In this document: piece after piece, positions 45,972 to 58,209 of the stretch | How positions within the stretch are numbered: the stretch's first letter is position 1 | How the letters are laid out: each line of letters begins with the position of its first letter | Translations under genes and position numbers: made by a program | Source: Echeneis naucrates | Lineage: Eukaryota; Chordata; Actinopteri; Carangiformes; Echeneidae | Assembly: GCF_900963305.1 (NCBI RefSeq) | Contig: NC_042524.1 | Location: 6,681,764-6,745,763 of the forward strand | Length of the DNA stretch: 64,000 bases | Reading direction: 5' to 3' | The notes under the pieces: model-generated | Database searches by the model: none | What the model saw: the letters and a program-made list of their open reading frames with translations, nothing else | What the model was told of the DNA's origin: nothing

Positions 45972-48900
45972 CTTCTCTGATAGGCGAGCAGTTTATCAAC
46001 TGGCACAGACACATATAGAATAAAAGACAGATAAAGATACTGACAAACACACACACACAGACACATGCAGACTCACACACCCAGACGGGGTTAAGTCCAT
46101 GTATCTGTGTCAGTTTATCAACTGACAGACTCACACACACACACACAGTTAACGTGTATTGTGTGTTGTGTGTATCAGAAAGTGACCTGACAGGCCGTGG
46201 CTAGCTGGTTAGCATGCTAACGTCAGTAACAGAAACATGAGATGGAGACTGGAGTGGAAACAGCTCGTGGTGAGTAAAGAAACGATGTCCGATGCCGAAC
46301 TCAAAGTGTTTCTTCTGACTGATGAGTAATTACCGTAAGGCTAATGCTAACTATGTAGCAACAGCAAACGTTTCAATAGCTCAGTGAAAATAAGATAACA
46401 ACTGAAGTGGATGGCTGGGTTTTACGTAACCTTCACTTGGTTGTGACTGAAGCATAAACAAAAATTAATGAGCATCGCAACAGCACATTAATTAGAAATG
46501 CTTGCAATTAGAGGTTAGAAAAAAGACTAGAAACAAAGTCTACCTGTCAGCACCTATGAAGCTCACTAACAATTGTATATAACTTCTTTAATCTGAGATA
46601 CACAAAATGTATAGTCTGTCATTTAGATAGATTGAGATTTATATTGAGTGGTATTGAGCAAGGTAATGTAAGAATGTACAGCGAGACAGTAAAGCAGTGT
46701 TTATTTAATCTACATATTCCAGAGTCCGGTCAAGTTCCACATGAGACATATAAAAATAATGCATGAATTTCTCCCTCTCTTTCTTGGTTGAATATGTGTG
46801 TGTTACCTGTGTCCCTGGGATTGGGCCCAAAGGGATTGGTAGGTCTCAGGACAGGCTGGTTGTACATGACAGGCTGTGGGGGCATCATGGGAACCCCCCA
46901 TCTGATGACTCATCTGAGGAGGGAGCTGGACAGACAACAGGTCAGAGCGGGTGGAGAGGAGGAGAACATGTATATTTGGATTAGACCAGTGTTGGAAGTG
47001 TGTAACTGAAAGTTTGTATGGCTGAGACTGGACCAGAGTATGTTCTTTACCATTCCATACACAGGCACTTGGGGTGTCGTCATTGGAAAAGCCACTGGTG
47101 CTGGAGCCTGTATAGGGAAAAAAAAAATCACCTTCAAGCCAATAGTCTTTACCTCAAAATCTGTTCTATAGCTAATCCTGATAATGTCAATAATGTCGGC
47201 TCTAACCTCTCAGAGGAGTCCCCAAAATAAAGACAAAGATTCATTTCATAGACATTTGAATTAATTTATTCTTATTCCTAAGCCTGAGCCACAAACAGAC
47301 ACGCAACATTTAATAAAGTTCAATTTAGGTAGTGAATTGAAATAATGTCATAACAAGCAGGGATGAAATAATGCCCAGGACAACAAGCAAAAGAGTTCAA
47401 TTTAAAATAATAATAATAAAAGCTAAGAAAAGGAACACTATGAAAGCAGGAGCAAAAAGAAAAAAAAGTACTTACATAGCCAGTATAGATCATCCCATTC
47501 TATGGGAAGGAGAAAAGGAAGAGGGGAAAAAAAGTGTTTAACGCATTTCTGCATACAACAATAAGGACCATGTTTGAGGCGATTCATCAAACGGATAGAG
47601 CGAGATAAACCAGACCTTGGCCCATTCCTTGTGTTTCAATCTCTTCTACTTTCTATTCAAGTCGTGCCACCGGCTTTCCGGGCAATTGGCTCAATAAATG
47701 AGTGGTTTGAGTTGAGAGGTCAATCAGTTGAAAATTAAAAGATGAAACCAGACTGAACAGAAGAGACATGTAGATAATTAGAGTGGAGCACCAAAGGACA
47801 GAGACACATTTGGGAGCTCCTTCAAAGGCCCTAACGGCAGCACCGCGATATATCCGGCCATATGTGAGTGCATTTTCAGCCTTTCTGTACCCCACTGTAA
47901 AGGTAAATGTGATGAATTTCCATTCAGAATGAGACACTTTATCACTTTAAAAAATGTCAAAGTGATGCAATGCACCAAATACAATTATCCTTATGCTTCA
48001 CAGAAAAAAGTACCAATTTAAAGACTTGGGCCTCTATAATAAAGACAGCTGAGGTTGATTTTATTTTAAAGTTTCTAGTTCACTTCTGCCAGAAAACTCA
48101 CTCCTCTGCTGGTGTGTCTCCATTTCACTTTAATATAATTTTGTGTAGTTTTCCTTTGCTGAAATTCACTACAACAGGGGGTTTTTAAGGGAAGAGTCAG
48201 AAGAAGCGAGAAAAGGTTGTTTAAATGGCGTGCAGTTGAATTATGAGGGGCGTGTTGACGGGTAAGAGCGTTGGAGACACTTGTGACTTTCAACTAAATT
48301 TTTCACAGCTTCTATGCGTTGGCAGAGACACAGCAGTAGCTTTTTCATTTGGGTTCCACTGCAACAAGCCGAGCAAACACCATTTGTGTTATTTACACTG
48401 CTGCTAGCACACATACTTTTCTACCCGCACAGAGCCATCCATTCAAGACTTCAGCGGACTGAAGTGGAGTGAAAGTCACAGCCAGCAGGTACCAGTCGGC
48501 ACTATGGCTCAGGTTTTTGACGGAGACCCAATGATGTTGATGTCACTTGCCATTCTCGTGATGGACAGAAGACTAAGCTGCCAGACTGTAAGTCTGTTTA
48601 TACCAGTGCTGCTCTAATTAGCCAACATAAGGGCAGACAGAGGTCGATGGGTGCGTTGGGGATTTGCATGAAGCATATAACTATGCTCAGACCAGCCACA
48701 TGAATGTAGCATTTGATTTACCATCTGAGGGACGGGCATGGGTGCAGGTGCCATGGGATGGGTGGTGTGAGTCCAGTTGGTGCTGGTGCACATGGCCTTG
48801 GACTGCCAGCCGCTTCCTCCTGTTGGCTTCTTCTCTACCAGTTGACTCCACTGGAACTCTGGCCTGAGGCACACCGACACACACACGTGCAACATTTACT

Positions 48901-49529
48901 GGTGCCCAGGTGATGCACAATAAAAGTTATGACGTGATAAAATGGAACAACAGTTTTTGCTGCAGCAGGAAAACACTCACTTTTTAGCTGGCGTTCCCCC
49001 AAACTGCAGGTCTGAGAGACGGGAAACAAACATAAGATCAGCTGAAAGGAAGGAACACGGATTGGGCAGAATAACAGGAAGCTAAAATGAAGGGTTGAAT
49101 TTGGAGCGAGGCTGTGAACTTACTACCAACGAGGTTGGCTAATGAAGAGTCCAAATCATTGGGAAGCATTTTCCCAGAGTGCAATGGGGCTCCTGGGCTG
49201 TGTATCTGACTTGGCGGGGCTGGCTTCAGCAAGTCACCTGACATCCAATGGTTACCACGGGAACGTAAAAGGAGGAAAGAGGGGAAATGAGTCAAGAGCC
49301 TGAAGCAACTAGGTGTCACAGCATATCCAGCCCTGGGCAGTGTGTCTGGTTGTGTCTGCATATATGAGCACTTATTTGCACACTTGTAAGTTTGCGTGAT
49401 TGCATGATGTGTGTGTTTTAATGTGTATGCGATCCTACCTCCCCATGCATTGTTGTTGGGCACAGTGTGTGTCTGGATGGGGGTGAAGTTTGGCTGCAGG
49501 GTGAACAGCTCACTGGTCAAGTTGGCACA
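44405..49529 (-). CDS. picalm: picalm-like clathrin assembly protein, 3' part only, frames disturbed
   Basis: PICALM binds PtdIns(4,5)P2, clathrin and SNAREs during endocytosis. Only C-terminal exons are present. On the minus strand: 49529-49439 (CANLTSELFTLQPNFTPI..NNAWGG), 49237-49127 (DLLKPAPPSQIHSPG, DLDSSLANLVG), 49011-48981 (DLQFGGTPAKK), 48863-48722 (FQWSQLVEKKPTGGSGWQSK, PMAPAPMPVPQM), 47499-47476 (NGMIYTGY), 47107-47051 (APAPVAFPMTTPQVPVYGM), 46913-46807 (MMPPQPVMYNQPVLRP, NPFGP) and 44419-44405 (MHFM, stop). Phases join well until the 107-base exon at 46913-46807. There SHQMGG, VPMM..NPFGP and PIPGTQ lie in three successive frames, as if two single bases were inserted. The ANTH domain and central exons are missing beyond the 13-N gap. 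SNAP91 is less likely given SSLANLVG and the MHFM-type end. Confidence 0.75.
44790..45058 (-). mobile_element. Fish SINE between the two duplicated copies
   Basis: The same family as at 4975-5300: a (atcc)n start, tttccgggtcacgg, gctggagccaatcccagc, acaccctggacaggtcgcca, gtcaatttaga, gtgggaggaacc and gagagaacatctaactccac. The tRNA-like head is missing. It lies exactly between the end of copy 1 and the start of copy 2 of the duplicated picalm 3' segment. Confidence 0.7.
45063..45685. repeat. Duplicated segment, copy 2 (parts A and B fused)
   Basis: A second copy of both 42730-42962 and 44404-44775, joined directly at about 45318. It carries its own terminal-exon-like unit, reading MHFR then stop on the minus strand (about 45321-45335) behind a usable acceptor. 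Many single-base differences from copy 1 suggest that it is not very recent or that it is unconstrained. Confidence 0.85.
45938..45969. repeat. (GT)n microsatellite
   Basis: About 15 TG units, followed 60 to 190 bases later by imperfect CA-rich runs, lying in the last intron of the picalm-like gene. Confidence 0.9.
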
Positions 49530-49788
49530 CTACAGGGAGGAGAAGGGAGAGCAGAACACAGTTGTGTTTCTCAGTTTGTCTTTACATTTTAAAAAATTTA
49601 ATTTACTCAACAGCCAACTGTTGTTGGAGAAGTGGGATAAAAGGACAGATTGAAACAACAAACCAAAGTTATTGTTTGTATACAGCACAGGAAAGAAATA
49701 AATACTAATCATCACTCCGAGTCTTTATACAATAATAAAAAAAGCCTTATCTCTTGGCAGGTCTGGATTTACGCTGCTTGGGACTCAC

Positions 49789-49858
49789 TGGTTGTTGACG
49801 GGTACAATGAGGATTGGAGAAGAGATCGGTGGCCCCTCCACTGCTGTTGGCACTGCCA
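49789..49858 (-). CDS. Possible additional picalm-like exon
   Basis: On the minus strand, acceptor cccagtcag precedes 70 bases reading GSANSSGGATDLFSNPH in a phase that fits the next exon (49529), followed by a gtgagt donor. The ATDLFS piece resembles the low-complexity, adaptor-binding region of PICALM/AP180 proteins. It is 60 bases from the assembly gap, so nothing upstream supports it. Low confidence. Confidence 0.35.
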
Positions 49859-49916
49859 CTGACTGGGTGCTGGGTGACACATTGGGGTCTGAATGTCTAT
49901 CACTTGGACTGTCCTC

Positions 49917-49929
49917 NNNNNNNNNNNNN
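49917..49929. other. Assembly gap (13 N)
   Basis: Thirteen consecutive unknown bases. The real length is unknown. The picalm-like exons stop at this gap and no upstream exons appear after it, so sequence may be missing or misjoined here. Confidence 0.95.
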
Positions 49930-52430
49930 TAGTTTTTTAACATCAAGGGTTGGCCTGAAGACGGCTCAGCTGGCCACAGTGCCGTCCTACGCTCATCCTA
50001 AATAAAACCTCTCAGCGCATGGGAACAGTGCCAAAGTGGGTTTTAGTAACCATGTGCTAAAATTGGACTTCCTCGGATCTATAAATGAAACAAATATATC
50101 AGATGTGTCTGTCCCTTGTTCCCATCAAACCATTCTTTGAAAAATATTTTTCAAATGGGGGATTTATTTTATATGGAGAATGGAGGTTTTGGTGACAATG
50201 GAACCAGAACAAAAGGTTGTGAGGTTGTGAAGAAATGTGTTGCACTCACAGCAGGATTGAAAAATTTTAAACAACTAATTCTTTGTTGTTTAATTCTTTA
50301 TTCATTTGTACTTAAATACTTAATGAATTACTGAAAAAGTATTCCAGCCAATGAAGGATTTCCTCGTGTGTACCGCCAAGATAAAATGCAATCACTTTGA
50401 TTCAGCTGCCTTTTGATTTTTTTATTTATTTATTTATTTTTAGAATTAATTTATTTTTTGCCTTTCAACATTATTTATTATATTTTCTCAGTATGAATTC
50501 AATTGTAATCATAAAGTCAGAGGGTCTGTGTGTCAGCTCCAGCATTTAGATATTTCAATAAAATACACATTCGATTTCTTTTCTCTCTCTAATAATGTGT
50601 TTAGTCATCTTTGTCTTCTGTTCTTTTTTAGCTCTAATTTCATTTTCAGTCAAATTATTCAAGGATCACTCGTTGCCACTGCTTCGATTTTATTCTTTAA
50701 ATTTGGATCAAATGTTTTAATTTATAGATGTTCATTCACACAGTCTGTTAATGGATATCATGCCTCTATTGATCATTCCAGTACTTCCAAAGACTGAATT
50801 TATTTGTATACAAGTGAACACTCAGTCGTACATTTAACGGGGATCCTTCTCAGAGAGACTCATACAGTCACGTTGCATTTAGGCTGATGATCAAAAGGCC
50901 GACGTGCTGAGAAGCCGCACACTTTCCAGGAATCAGTGAACAGCAGACAAAACAGTGATTAGCATAGACACGTGACTCGTTCAAGTAAAACCAGAGCCTA
51001 CTTTATTAATTAGTTTAACTCAGCACAGTGTTCAGAAGGCAAGAAAGTTTATATAACCTTCATTAAACAATGTTGGAGTTCCCCAGTGAAGCCTTGGTCA
51101 GTATGATAGTAACCCTGGTCCTGTGAGGTGCGCTGGTGGCCAAGAGGGCAGCCTGCTGACCCCAGAGTCCAGATAAGGATATATGTCGCATCCCATTAAG
51201 TTGCTAATGTAAGACTTCACAGGAAAAAGAAGCCATTTCTATGACTGTATCAATATCAGTTGGAAAACAGCTCAGCAGATTTGGTATACATGGAATTTAA
51301 CAAAAAATTCTGCAGCTCTGACATTTGAACATAATCTTGTTATAATGCACCTGTCAAAGGATTGGTGGGGTCACTAAGTTCAAAAGAAAACCATTCTGGT
51401 GATTCTGCCTAATCTCTGGCATACGTACAGAGACACTGTTGAATAAGACAGCTTACTGTGACGCTGCCACCAATGCTCCCATCATCCGCACCATAAAAGG
51501 CCTGGGAATCCTTAATCTGCCGAGATCAGACAGACTGGAATAAAGAGCAGTGGAATAGCCCAGCATCACAAAGACTTAGGCCTTTAAGTATTACAAACAT
51601 TTCAAGCAATAGTTTCAATAGTTCACCTGAAATGTTGTGATATCCTCCCATTTAAAATTTTAAGAACAATTCTATACAACACAAACAAAAAATTTATCAA
51701 TATTAAAGAGACCCTCAATGAATGAATGAATCATGCTTTAACCTTATGGTGTTTCATCCACGTGATGGATCTTTTAGATTATACAAAACCTTACTAGGAG
51801 CAACTCAAGCAGGCCATGCCATAACTGAATATTTCACGCACCCATTGTCTCATGCATTGCAAACCCAAGAAACAAATTCTGTCCATTGGTTGGACAGATG
51901 TGGGTGGCAAAGAAACCCAAAACCATTTTAGTACAGGGACCAAGAGCTGCCGTTGGCACAATCAGCAACACTGCTTCAGCAACTGCAAGTTAGCTTAATG
52001 AGCTAATGTGCAACATAAACCAATCAAGGATGCTAGCTATGCTAACCATTCTAAAATGTCTGCTAATGTAGCAGTAATGTCCTCTTTTTAATTTAACAGA
52101 TGGCTTTTTCGAACAATAGATGATCCTTATTTTATTTTATTTCATGTTTTCCTTCAAAAGATTAATTTAAAACTTTACCAGCCTTGTGCCACACATTCTT
52201 TATTGTCACTGACATTGTTTAATCAATAAGATACCAGGAGAGGACAGAGCTGGGATGCAGCTCACAGATAGATCAGGCTAATAATAAGAGTTCAAAAGGC
52301 TATTATTAAACACCCAACTACAAAAATATCTAGTAGCAGCTCTTATGTCATCACATCCAGGCCTTTTTAGAAAAGAAACAATCTCTCTGTCTCTGAGAAA
52401 TGCCAGTCGTAAGTGTAATGACTTTGGTTT
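49930..52430. other. Intergenic, no gene recognised
   Basis: AT-rich sequence with a poly-T/TTTA block near 50410-50460. No exon of picalm or of another recognisable gene was found on either strand. Small open frames (for example 50528-50797, 51722-51931) have no family motifs. Confidence 0.5.
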
Positions 52431-52483
52431 ATTCTCTTTCTTAGATTAAGGAGACTCGATTTGGTCCGTGGAGGAGCAGAGGG

Positions 52484-52692
52484 GGATTATCAGCCTACTA
52501 CAACCACTGCCATTTGGCGACAAGTAGTTGTATGTCTGGCCCTGTGATTTAACCAGCTGGTATTTTTAAACTCTTTGTAGTCCGAAAAGGCCATCCACTG
52601 ATTGCTTAACTGGATTATGAAGGAGGGAACGACAGCAATAACGAACCAGTTAAACCCAAGTGATCCACACAGAGGGACTGCAGGTATAAAAA
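52484..52692 (+). promoter_or_regulatory. Cone-arrestin promoter: Crx/Otx-like sites and TATA box
   Basis: GGATTA Crx/Otx-type motifs occur at 52484-52489 (within gggggattatc) and 52612-52617 (tggattatg). A TATA box (tataaaaa) lies at 52685-52692. A non-coding first exon follows, ending at a consensus donor (gagag|gtaaat, exon end 52770). Crx sites near a TATA box are typical of photoreceptor genes, which fits arr3. Confidence 0.6.
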
Positions 52693-52785
52693 GGGAGTGC
52701 GGCTGCTGCAAACCACACTTACAGCTCACCCTGATACATCTCTATCAAGATCACAGTCAACTGAGGAGAGGTAAATCTTCCTGAT

Positions 52786-52830
52786 GATTGATGGATGGAT
52801 GGATGATGGTGGATGGATGGAGGGATGGGG
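52786..52830. repeat. (TGGA)n simple repeat
   Basis: An imperfect run of TGGA/TGAT units just after arr3 exon 1. Confidence 0.8.
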
Positions 52831-54192
52831 AAAAACAATGGGTTCATTATTGACAAATTACATACAATCATGAGGATGTTCAGGGCAACTGATATATTTG
52901 TGGGTATGTTGTCACCACAATGGTACAGAGTTTTTTACGTAAAATGGTCGAACTAAGCAATAGATAATGTGATGTACTTTATATCTACTTTATGAGCCTG
53001 GTCAACCGAGGTAGAGCATCCCTGTTGTTGGACTATTGATTTAAGTACTTTAAAATATTCATGTGATTGGTACAGTTAATGTTCTGCCTATCTGAGTAAG
53101 TGCAACCCTGATTCAAATGCCGTAGAGCTGGCATACAATAAATTAGCAAAGCAAACAAATCTTTTGTAGTTCTCCTGTTTTGAAATGCTGTTTGAAGGTG
53201 ACATAGAGAGATTTGACGTCAAATAATCTGCAGACAACAGCCGCAAATGGTTGTAAGCCGAAATCACAAAAAACATCAAATTGAGTATGAATTGTAAATG
53301 CTGATAGTTATGAAAAGAAGCAGCAAGAATAAAAGAAAAACATGAATTTCATTTCTATTCAAATAGCCAATCAGATTTAAGGGAAGCAGCTGTGCTGTTC
53401 CTTCATATGCTGCTGAGATGTTCAGCCTTGAGGCAAAATTGTTTGGATTGCAGGAACGAAACAAGTTACTGTTCTCCTCTATTCACACACAGCAACTACT
53501 ACAGCGACCGAAAACTTCTTTGAGTAAAAAAAAAACAGGAGAATGTATATGTGTTCAGATTTTCCTTTCCTTTCCACTGCAGAGAAGTTTGTAACGGTGA
53601 ATAATAATGATCCTTTAGTTTGTGCAGTATGGCATTCACAACGTAGTCAGCTAATTTTGTTTGATAACAATCATACAAATACTCACACCTAATTTAAGCT
53701 TTCCACAGTAATCCTCATTATGGAGCTATAAAGGGCTGCTCCTGGGACTTAGCATGTCATTAAGTTCAGGAATACTATTGCAAGTCACTGAATGGGTTTT
53801 ATCCTTTTAACTGTCCTTGAACAGTCAACTCCTGCAGCGTCTTTGGCACAGCCCTTACATTTGAGGAATAAACACTGTGACATAATCTTGAGTGACATGC
53901 GGTAGTGTGCGTCTATTGGATCGGAGCACTTTTGCAGATACGGAATAACAAGTAACAGCTTTGGATCAGGAGCCCCAACACTGATGGTGTAATCTTATCG
54001 CAGAGGATTAACCTTCTGTACCTTTAAAAAAAAAAAAAAACTAAAACTAAATATCACTCTGACTGACAGTTGGTGTAGGATCAATGTATAACATCCCAAC
54101 AGGTGATTGATGCTGTAACTCTCAATAACGTAAAGCTCCATCTCTTTGTGTTCTCTTTTTCTCACCAGAAGCCTCCCAAACAACGTCCAGAC

Positions 54193-57100
54193 ATGGCAAA
54201 GTAAGTGTTGTGTTCAATGTTCAATGTTCAATGTTTGCGATAGAGGATTGTGCAGCCACCTATACTAATCAAAAGAGTGTGCTGAAGGGTCAAAGGTGAA
54301 CTGAGAAGAGCTGGAAATCTGACGTGAAAAGCTGTGATCTCTTTCAAGTCTGTACTTGTGTAAAATGACAATATTTGACACAATTATAGTATTTATTTGA
54401 AGTTTATAAGGGCTTAGTGGGTTGTCACATTAGTTCAAATGTGGTCTCACTGAATATCCAGCTTGGATCACACTGTTAATCGGCTATTTGGGAACCCTGT
54501 GACTCCTTCACCTTGGTGTGCCTTTCAATCCGGGTGAGATGATGTAAAGCTGCCCCACACTTAGCTATTCCTAAATGGATAGAAGGAATAAGGGATTACT
54601 GGCCCTTCTGCTGCTTGTTGAGGAAACTACTTTACCTTCAGCGTCTAAAAAATTATTATTTTTATAGGATTAATTCAAAAACATGATGAAGGGGGGTGAA
54701 TGTAGATGATTTAAGAAAATAAAGCCAATATTGTGATTATAAATAATAATCAACTTGGGTTGTTCTCATGTGTCTCTCTGCTGGGGATGTATGACGCAGA
54801 AATACATGTTGATACATAACAGATAAATAATCCTAACAAGAAATTTCTCTTCATTTTTTCCACAGAGTTTTCAAGAAGACCAGTGGAAACGGTGGAGTAA
54901 GTGCACAGTTAATGAATCGGTTCTCATCTTTGTGCAGTATTTGTCATCAGTGTAAACTGTAACACTCCCTCTGCCCTCCTCTTAGCTCACTCTCTACCTG
55001 GGCAAGAGAGACTATGTGGACCATGTATCCTCAGTGGACAAAGTTGGTATGTTCCTCCTTCAGCACGTCTACGTGTCTGTGGGAGCGCAGCTGCTCGAGG
55101 AAGCTGACAGTAACATTATTCTGTTATTCTGCCACCTCCCCAGATGGTGTTGTAAAGCTGGACACTGCAGACTTTGGGGACAGAAAAGGTAATGTCATCA
55201 GAATGTATTCCTTCCAAAGCTGTGAGGTTATTTAAACTCTGTCAGAATGACTCTACTTTGATTACGTGTTGACAGTGTTTGTGCAGCTGGCATGTGCCTT
55301 CCGTTATGGGAGTGAAGACCTGGATGTGATTGGCCTGTCCTTCAGGAAGGACATCTGGATCCAGCAGGTCCAGATCTACCCTGAGAGCCACAAGCCTCAG
55401 CTGAGCGCCATGCACGACACCCTGCTGAAGAAGGCTGGCGACAATGCACACGCCTTCACTTTCGAAGTATGTGACAACATGTCCAGTTACAACTGCGCAA
55501 TGTCAGCACTCGTCAGATGTTCAGGTTGAAATTAAAGTGATTCATGGCCACAACAGTATTAACTATTACAAAGGCTAATAGATCATGTCAGATTTCTTAA
55601 TCCTCTTGTATAATATGTGTGTATGTAATCCAAAATCTATCTAAAAAACCTTGTAGAGCCATGAATCAAAACAAGTCCCTTCATTCACAATTGGCTTTGA
55701 AGATGTTGTTTTTAATATGTGTGAAAACCAAAAAAAAAAAAAAAAAAGATAAGAGGATATGAGCTTAGTTGTAAATGGTCATGTCTTTCTCTAGATTCCC
55801 AACAACCTGCCCTGCTCAGTGAGTCTGCAGCCTGGACCTGATGACAAGGGGAAGGTAAATCGTGAGCTGATCCGAACACCATTCAGTGTCTCTTCATCTT
55901 AGTGTGTAACTGTAGGTTTCATTTTCTCTTTGAAGGCTTGTGGTGTCGACTTTGAGGTCAAAACTTACCTTGCCAAGGAAAAGAACAACCCCGATGAGAC
56001 AATTGAAAAAAAGTGAGCACACTTCTCGTTTGCGCTGACGGACATTTCAAGCACTTTTCGTTTTCTCGACTTCATGCTTTCCTCTTCCTTTTTCTCCTAT
56101 CCCTCTGACAGGGACACTGCTCGCCTTATCATCCGTAAAGTCCAGTATGCTCCCTCTGAGGTCGGCCCGGGACCCAAGGCTGACATCTGCAAAAGCTTCA
56201 TGATGTCTGACAAGCCAGTTCACCTAGAAGCTTCAATGGACAAAGATGTACAGTGGCAAAACTTTACAATTAAATCCCAAATTCTTAACAAAAAAAAAAT
56301 CCCATTTTCTACAAGAGTATAAAGTTTTTATAGTTTGTAATCCAAACTATCCAAAAATCTTTCCCTTCCATTAACTGCTTGTCTCCTTGTTTTGACCAAA
56401 GCTGTACTTCCACGGTGAGGCAATTCCAATCAAAGTCAAAATCAACAACGAGAGCAACAAAACAGTGAAGAAAATCAAAGTCACTGGTGGGTTCCTCTTT
56501 TAACAGGCACGACATGACAGTTACTGAAAGAACAACAAATACTGACTCTCGCTCTGTCTTTCACAGTGGACCAAACCACAGACATTGTCCTCTACTCAGC
56601 AGACAAATACACCAAGACTGTTTTTAGCCAAGAGTTTGGGTACGACGACAGACGCGCACAACAAGTAGGCCGAGCAGTTGTAACAGAGAACGTGTTCATG
56701 CTCAAATCTGTTTGTGTTTCATCCTTCGCAGAGAGACGGTTGATCCCAGCGGCACCTTTGAGAACACGCTGAGCATCACCCCCCTGCTGGCTGAAAACAA
56801 GGAGAAAAGAGGTCTCTCTCTGGATGGACGACTCAAGGATGAGGACACTAACTTGGCTTCCACCACCATGTAAGTGTGCAAACACAGCAGACGGGACTAA
56901 AGTGGGATTAACCTGTTTGATGACGCTGATACACAGTAACCAAAGCCGTGACCTACAATTTTGTAGAAAGTGCTTTTTTTTTTTTTTTTAACTGCAGGCC
57001 TTCTTGCGTGCCTTTCAACGTCCATGACAGTAGTTAATGATTGCAATGAGTTTGACTAAAATAAACCTTTTAATCCCTCCAATCCTTTTTAATTCTCCTT

Positions 57101-58153
57101 CACCACAGTATTCGGCAGGGTGTTGAAAAAGATATGTTGGGAATCCTGGTTTCCTACAAGATTAAAATTAACCTGATGGTGGCCGGAGGAGGGTAAGTGC
57201 CTGTTCCTGTTACAGCATTTTTGACCAATCAGCAATGACATGGAGTGAAATGCGCCCAAACAAACTTGTGATGTCTTTCTTGTAATCGTGCAGCCTCCTG
57301 GGCGGCCTCACTTCCAGGTGAGTATTATTCATTAAGTATTGGTCTGTATCACAGCCAGCATGGCCAATTTGCAGGCGTCACCAGTTACGGTTGGTTTATT
57401 TTCTCCGCAGTGATGTCACAGTGGAGCTGCCATTGATGCTCATGCACCCAAAGCCATCAGGTATTTTTTCACTAACACATACAGAGATGTCTGATCTGTC
57501 CACACAGTGCATGTTCCTGCTGCCAGTCAGATTATTTCACTCTCTCATCCATCTGTTTTTTTTTTTTCTTCCTCTTCATCTCCCTCCGTCCTGAGCAGAG
57601 TAAAGACGACGTCAATGTGTAAGTACCACATTGCTTTTAGTTTTGGCGCCATCAGCTAAAAATAACATATTAGATTTGTTGTTCAACATACCGGTTATAT
57701 CTTTTTACATTTCTTTTGAACGTTTTGTCACTGAGTAGTGATGTTTTGCATTTTTAAAAGTATATGTTCATCTTTTTACAGTGTCTTGTAAAGAAAAATC
57801 CCCCATAGTGAAGGTGAGGTTAATGCACAACTCTATTCAGATATTTAAATGTGCATTTATTCACGCACTAGAAACAATTTTGAGTTAATTTGAGCACTTG
57901 CTACTTTATGCAGTACTTAATGGATGCTATTATTGTACTATATATCAGCACACAGCAATTATTCATTTAGCAAATTTATTGATAATGTTGTGTTTTAGTG
58001 GCTGTGTGAGGGTGCCTTAGGGTGATAGGTTGTGTCAATTTTGTCCACATGTTGCAACCTTCTCTTTTTGTGTATTTCTTTTTTAGAAAGGATGTTACCC
58101 TGGAGGTTGTGAATAAACTCACAGAAAGACAGAATAACAACACGACAAAGTGA
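54193..58153 (+). CDS. arr3: Cone arrestin (arrestin 3, retinal)
   Basis: Cone arrestin binds phosphorylated, light-activated cone opsins and ends signalling. Coding exons: 54193-54200, 54866-54896, 54986-55046, 55144-55188, 55276-55466, 55795-55854, 55936-56012, 56112-56247, 56402-56486, 56567-56639, 56732-56869, 57109-57192, 57294-57317 and 57411-57460, all in phase (354 codons). Family marks: [81 protein letters not shown]-like [45 protein letters not shown] and MHPKPS. The MAKVFKK start and lack of a rod-type N-terminus favour ARR3 over SAG or beta-arrestins. The C-tail is unclear. Using the obvious acceptor at 57598 gives PSE followed at once by a stop, while 57599-57618 plus 58087-58153 read coherently as [18 protein letters not shown].. 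in another phase. Confidence 0.92.
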
Positions 58154-58203
58154 CACGAAACAAAGACGAATGTGTTTGTTCTGTTGTAAAGAAATCAAAT
58201 AAC

Positions 58204-58209
58204 AATAAA
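58204..58209 (+). terminator. arr3 polyadenylation signal
   Basis: AATAAA about 50 bases beyond the last possible arr3 stop codon (58151-58153). Confidence 0.65.

Noticed and set aside
54193-58153. Rod arrestin (SAG) or beta-arrestin as the identity
   Set aside because: The [12 protein letters not shown] start without the longer rod N-terminus, and the photoreceptor-type promoter, fit cone arrestin better.
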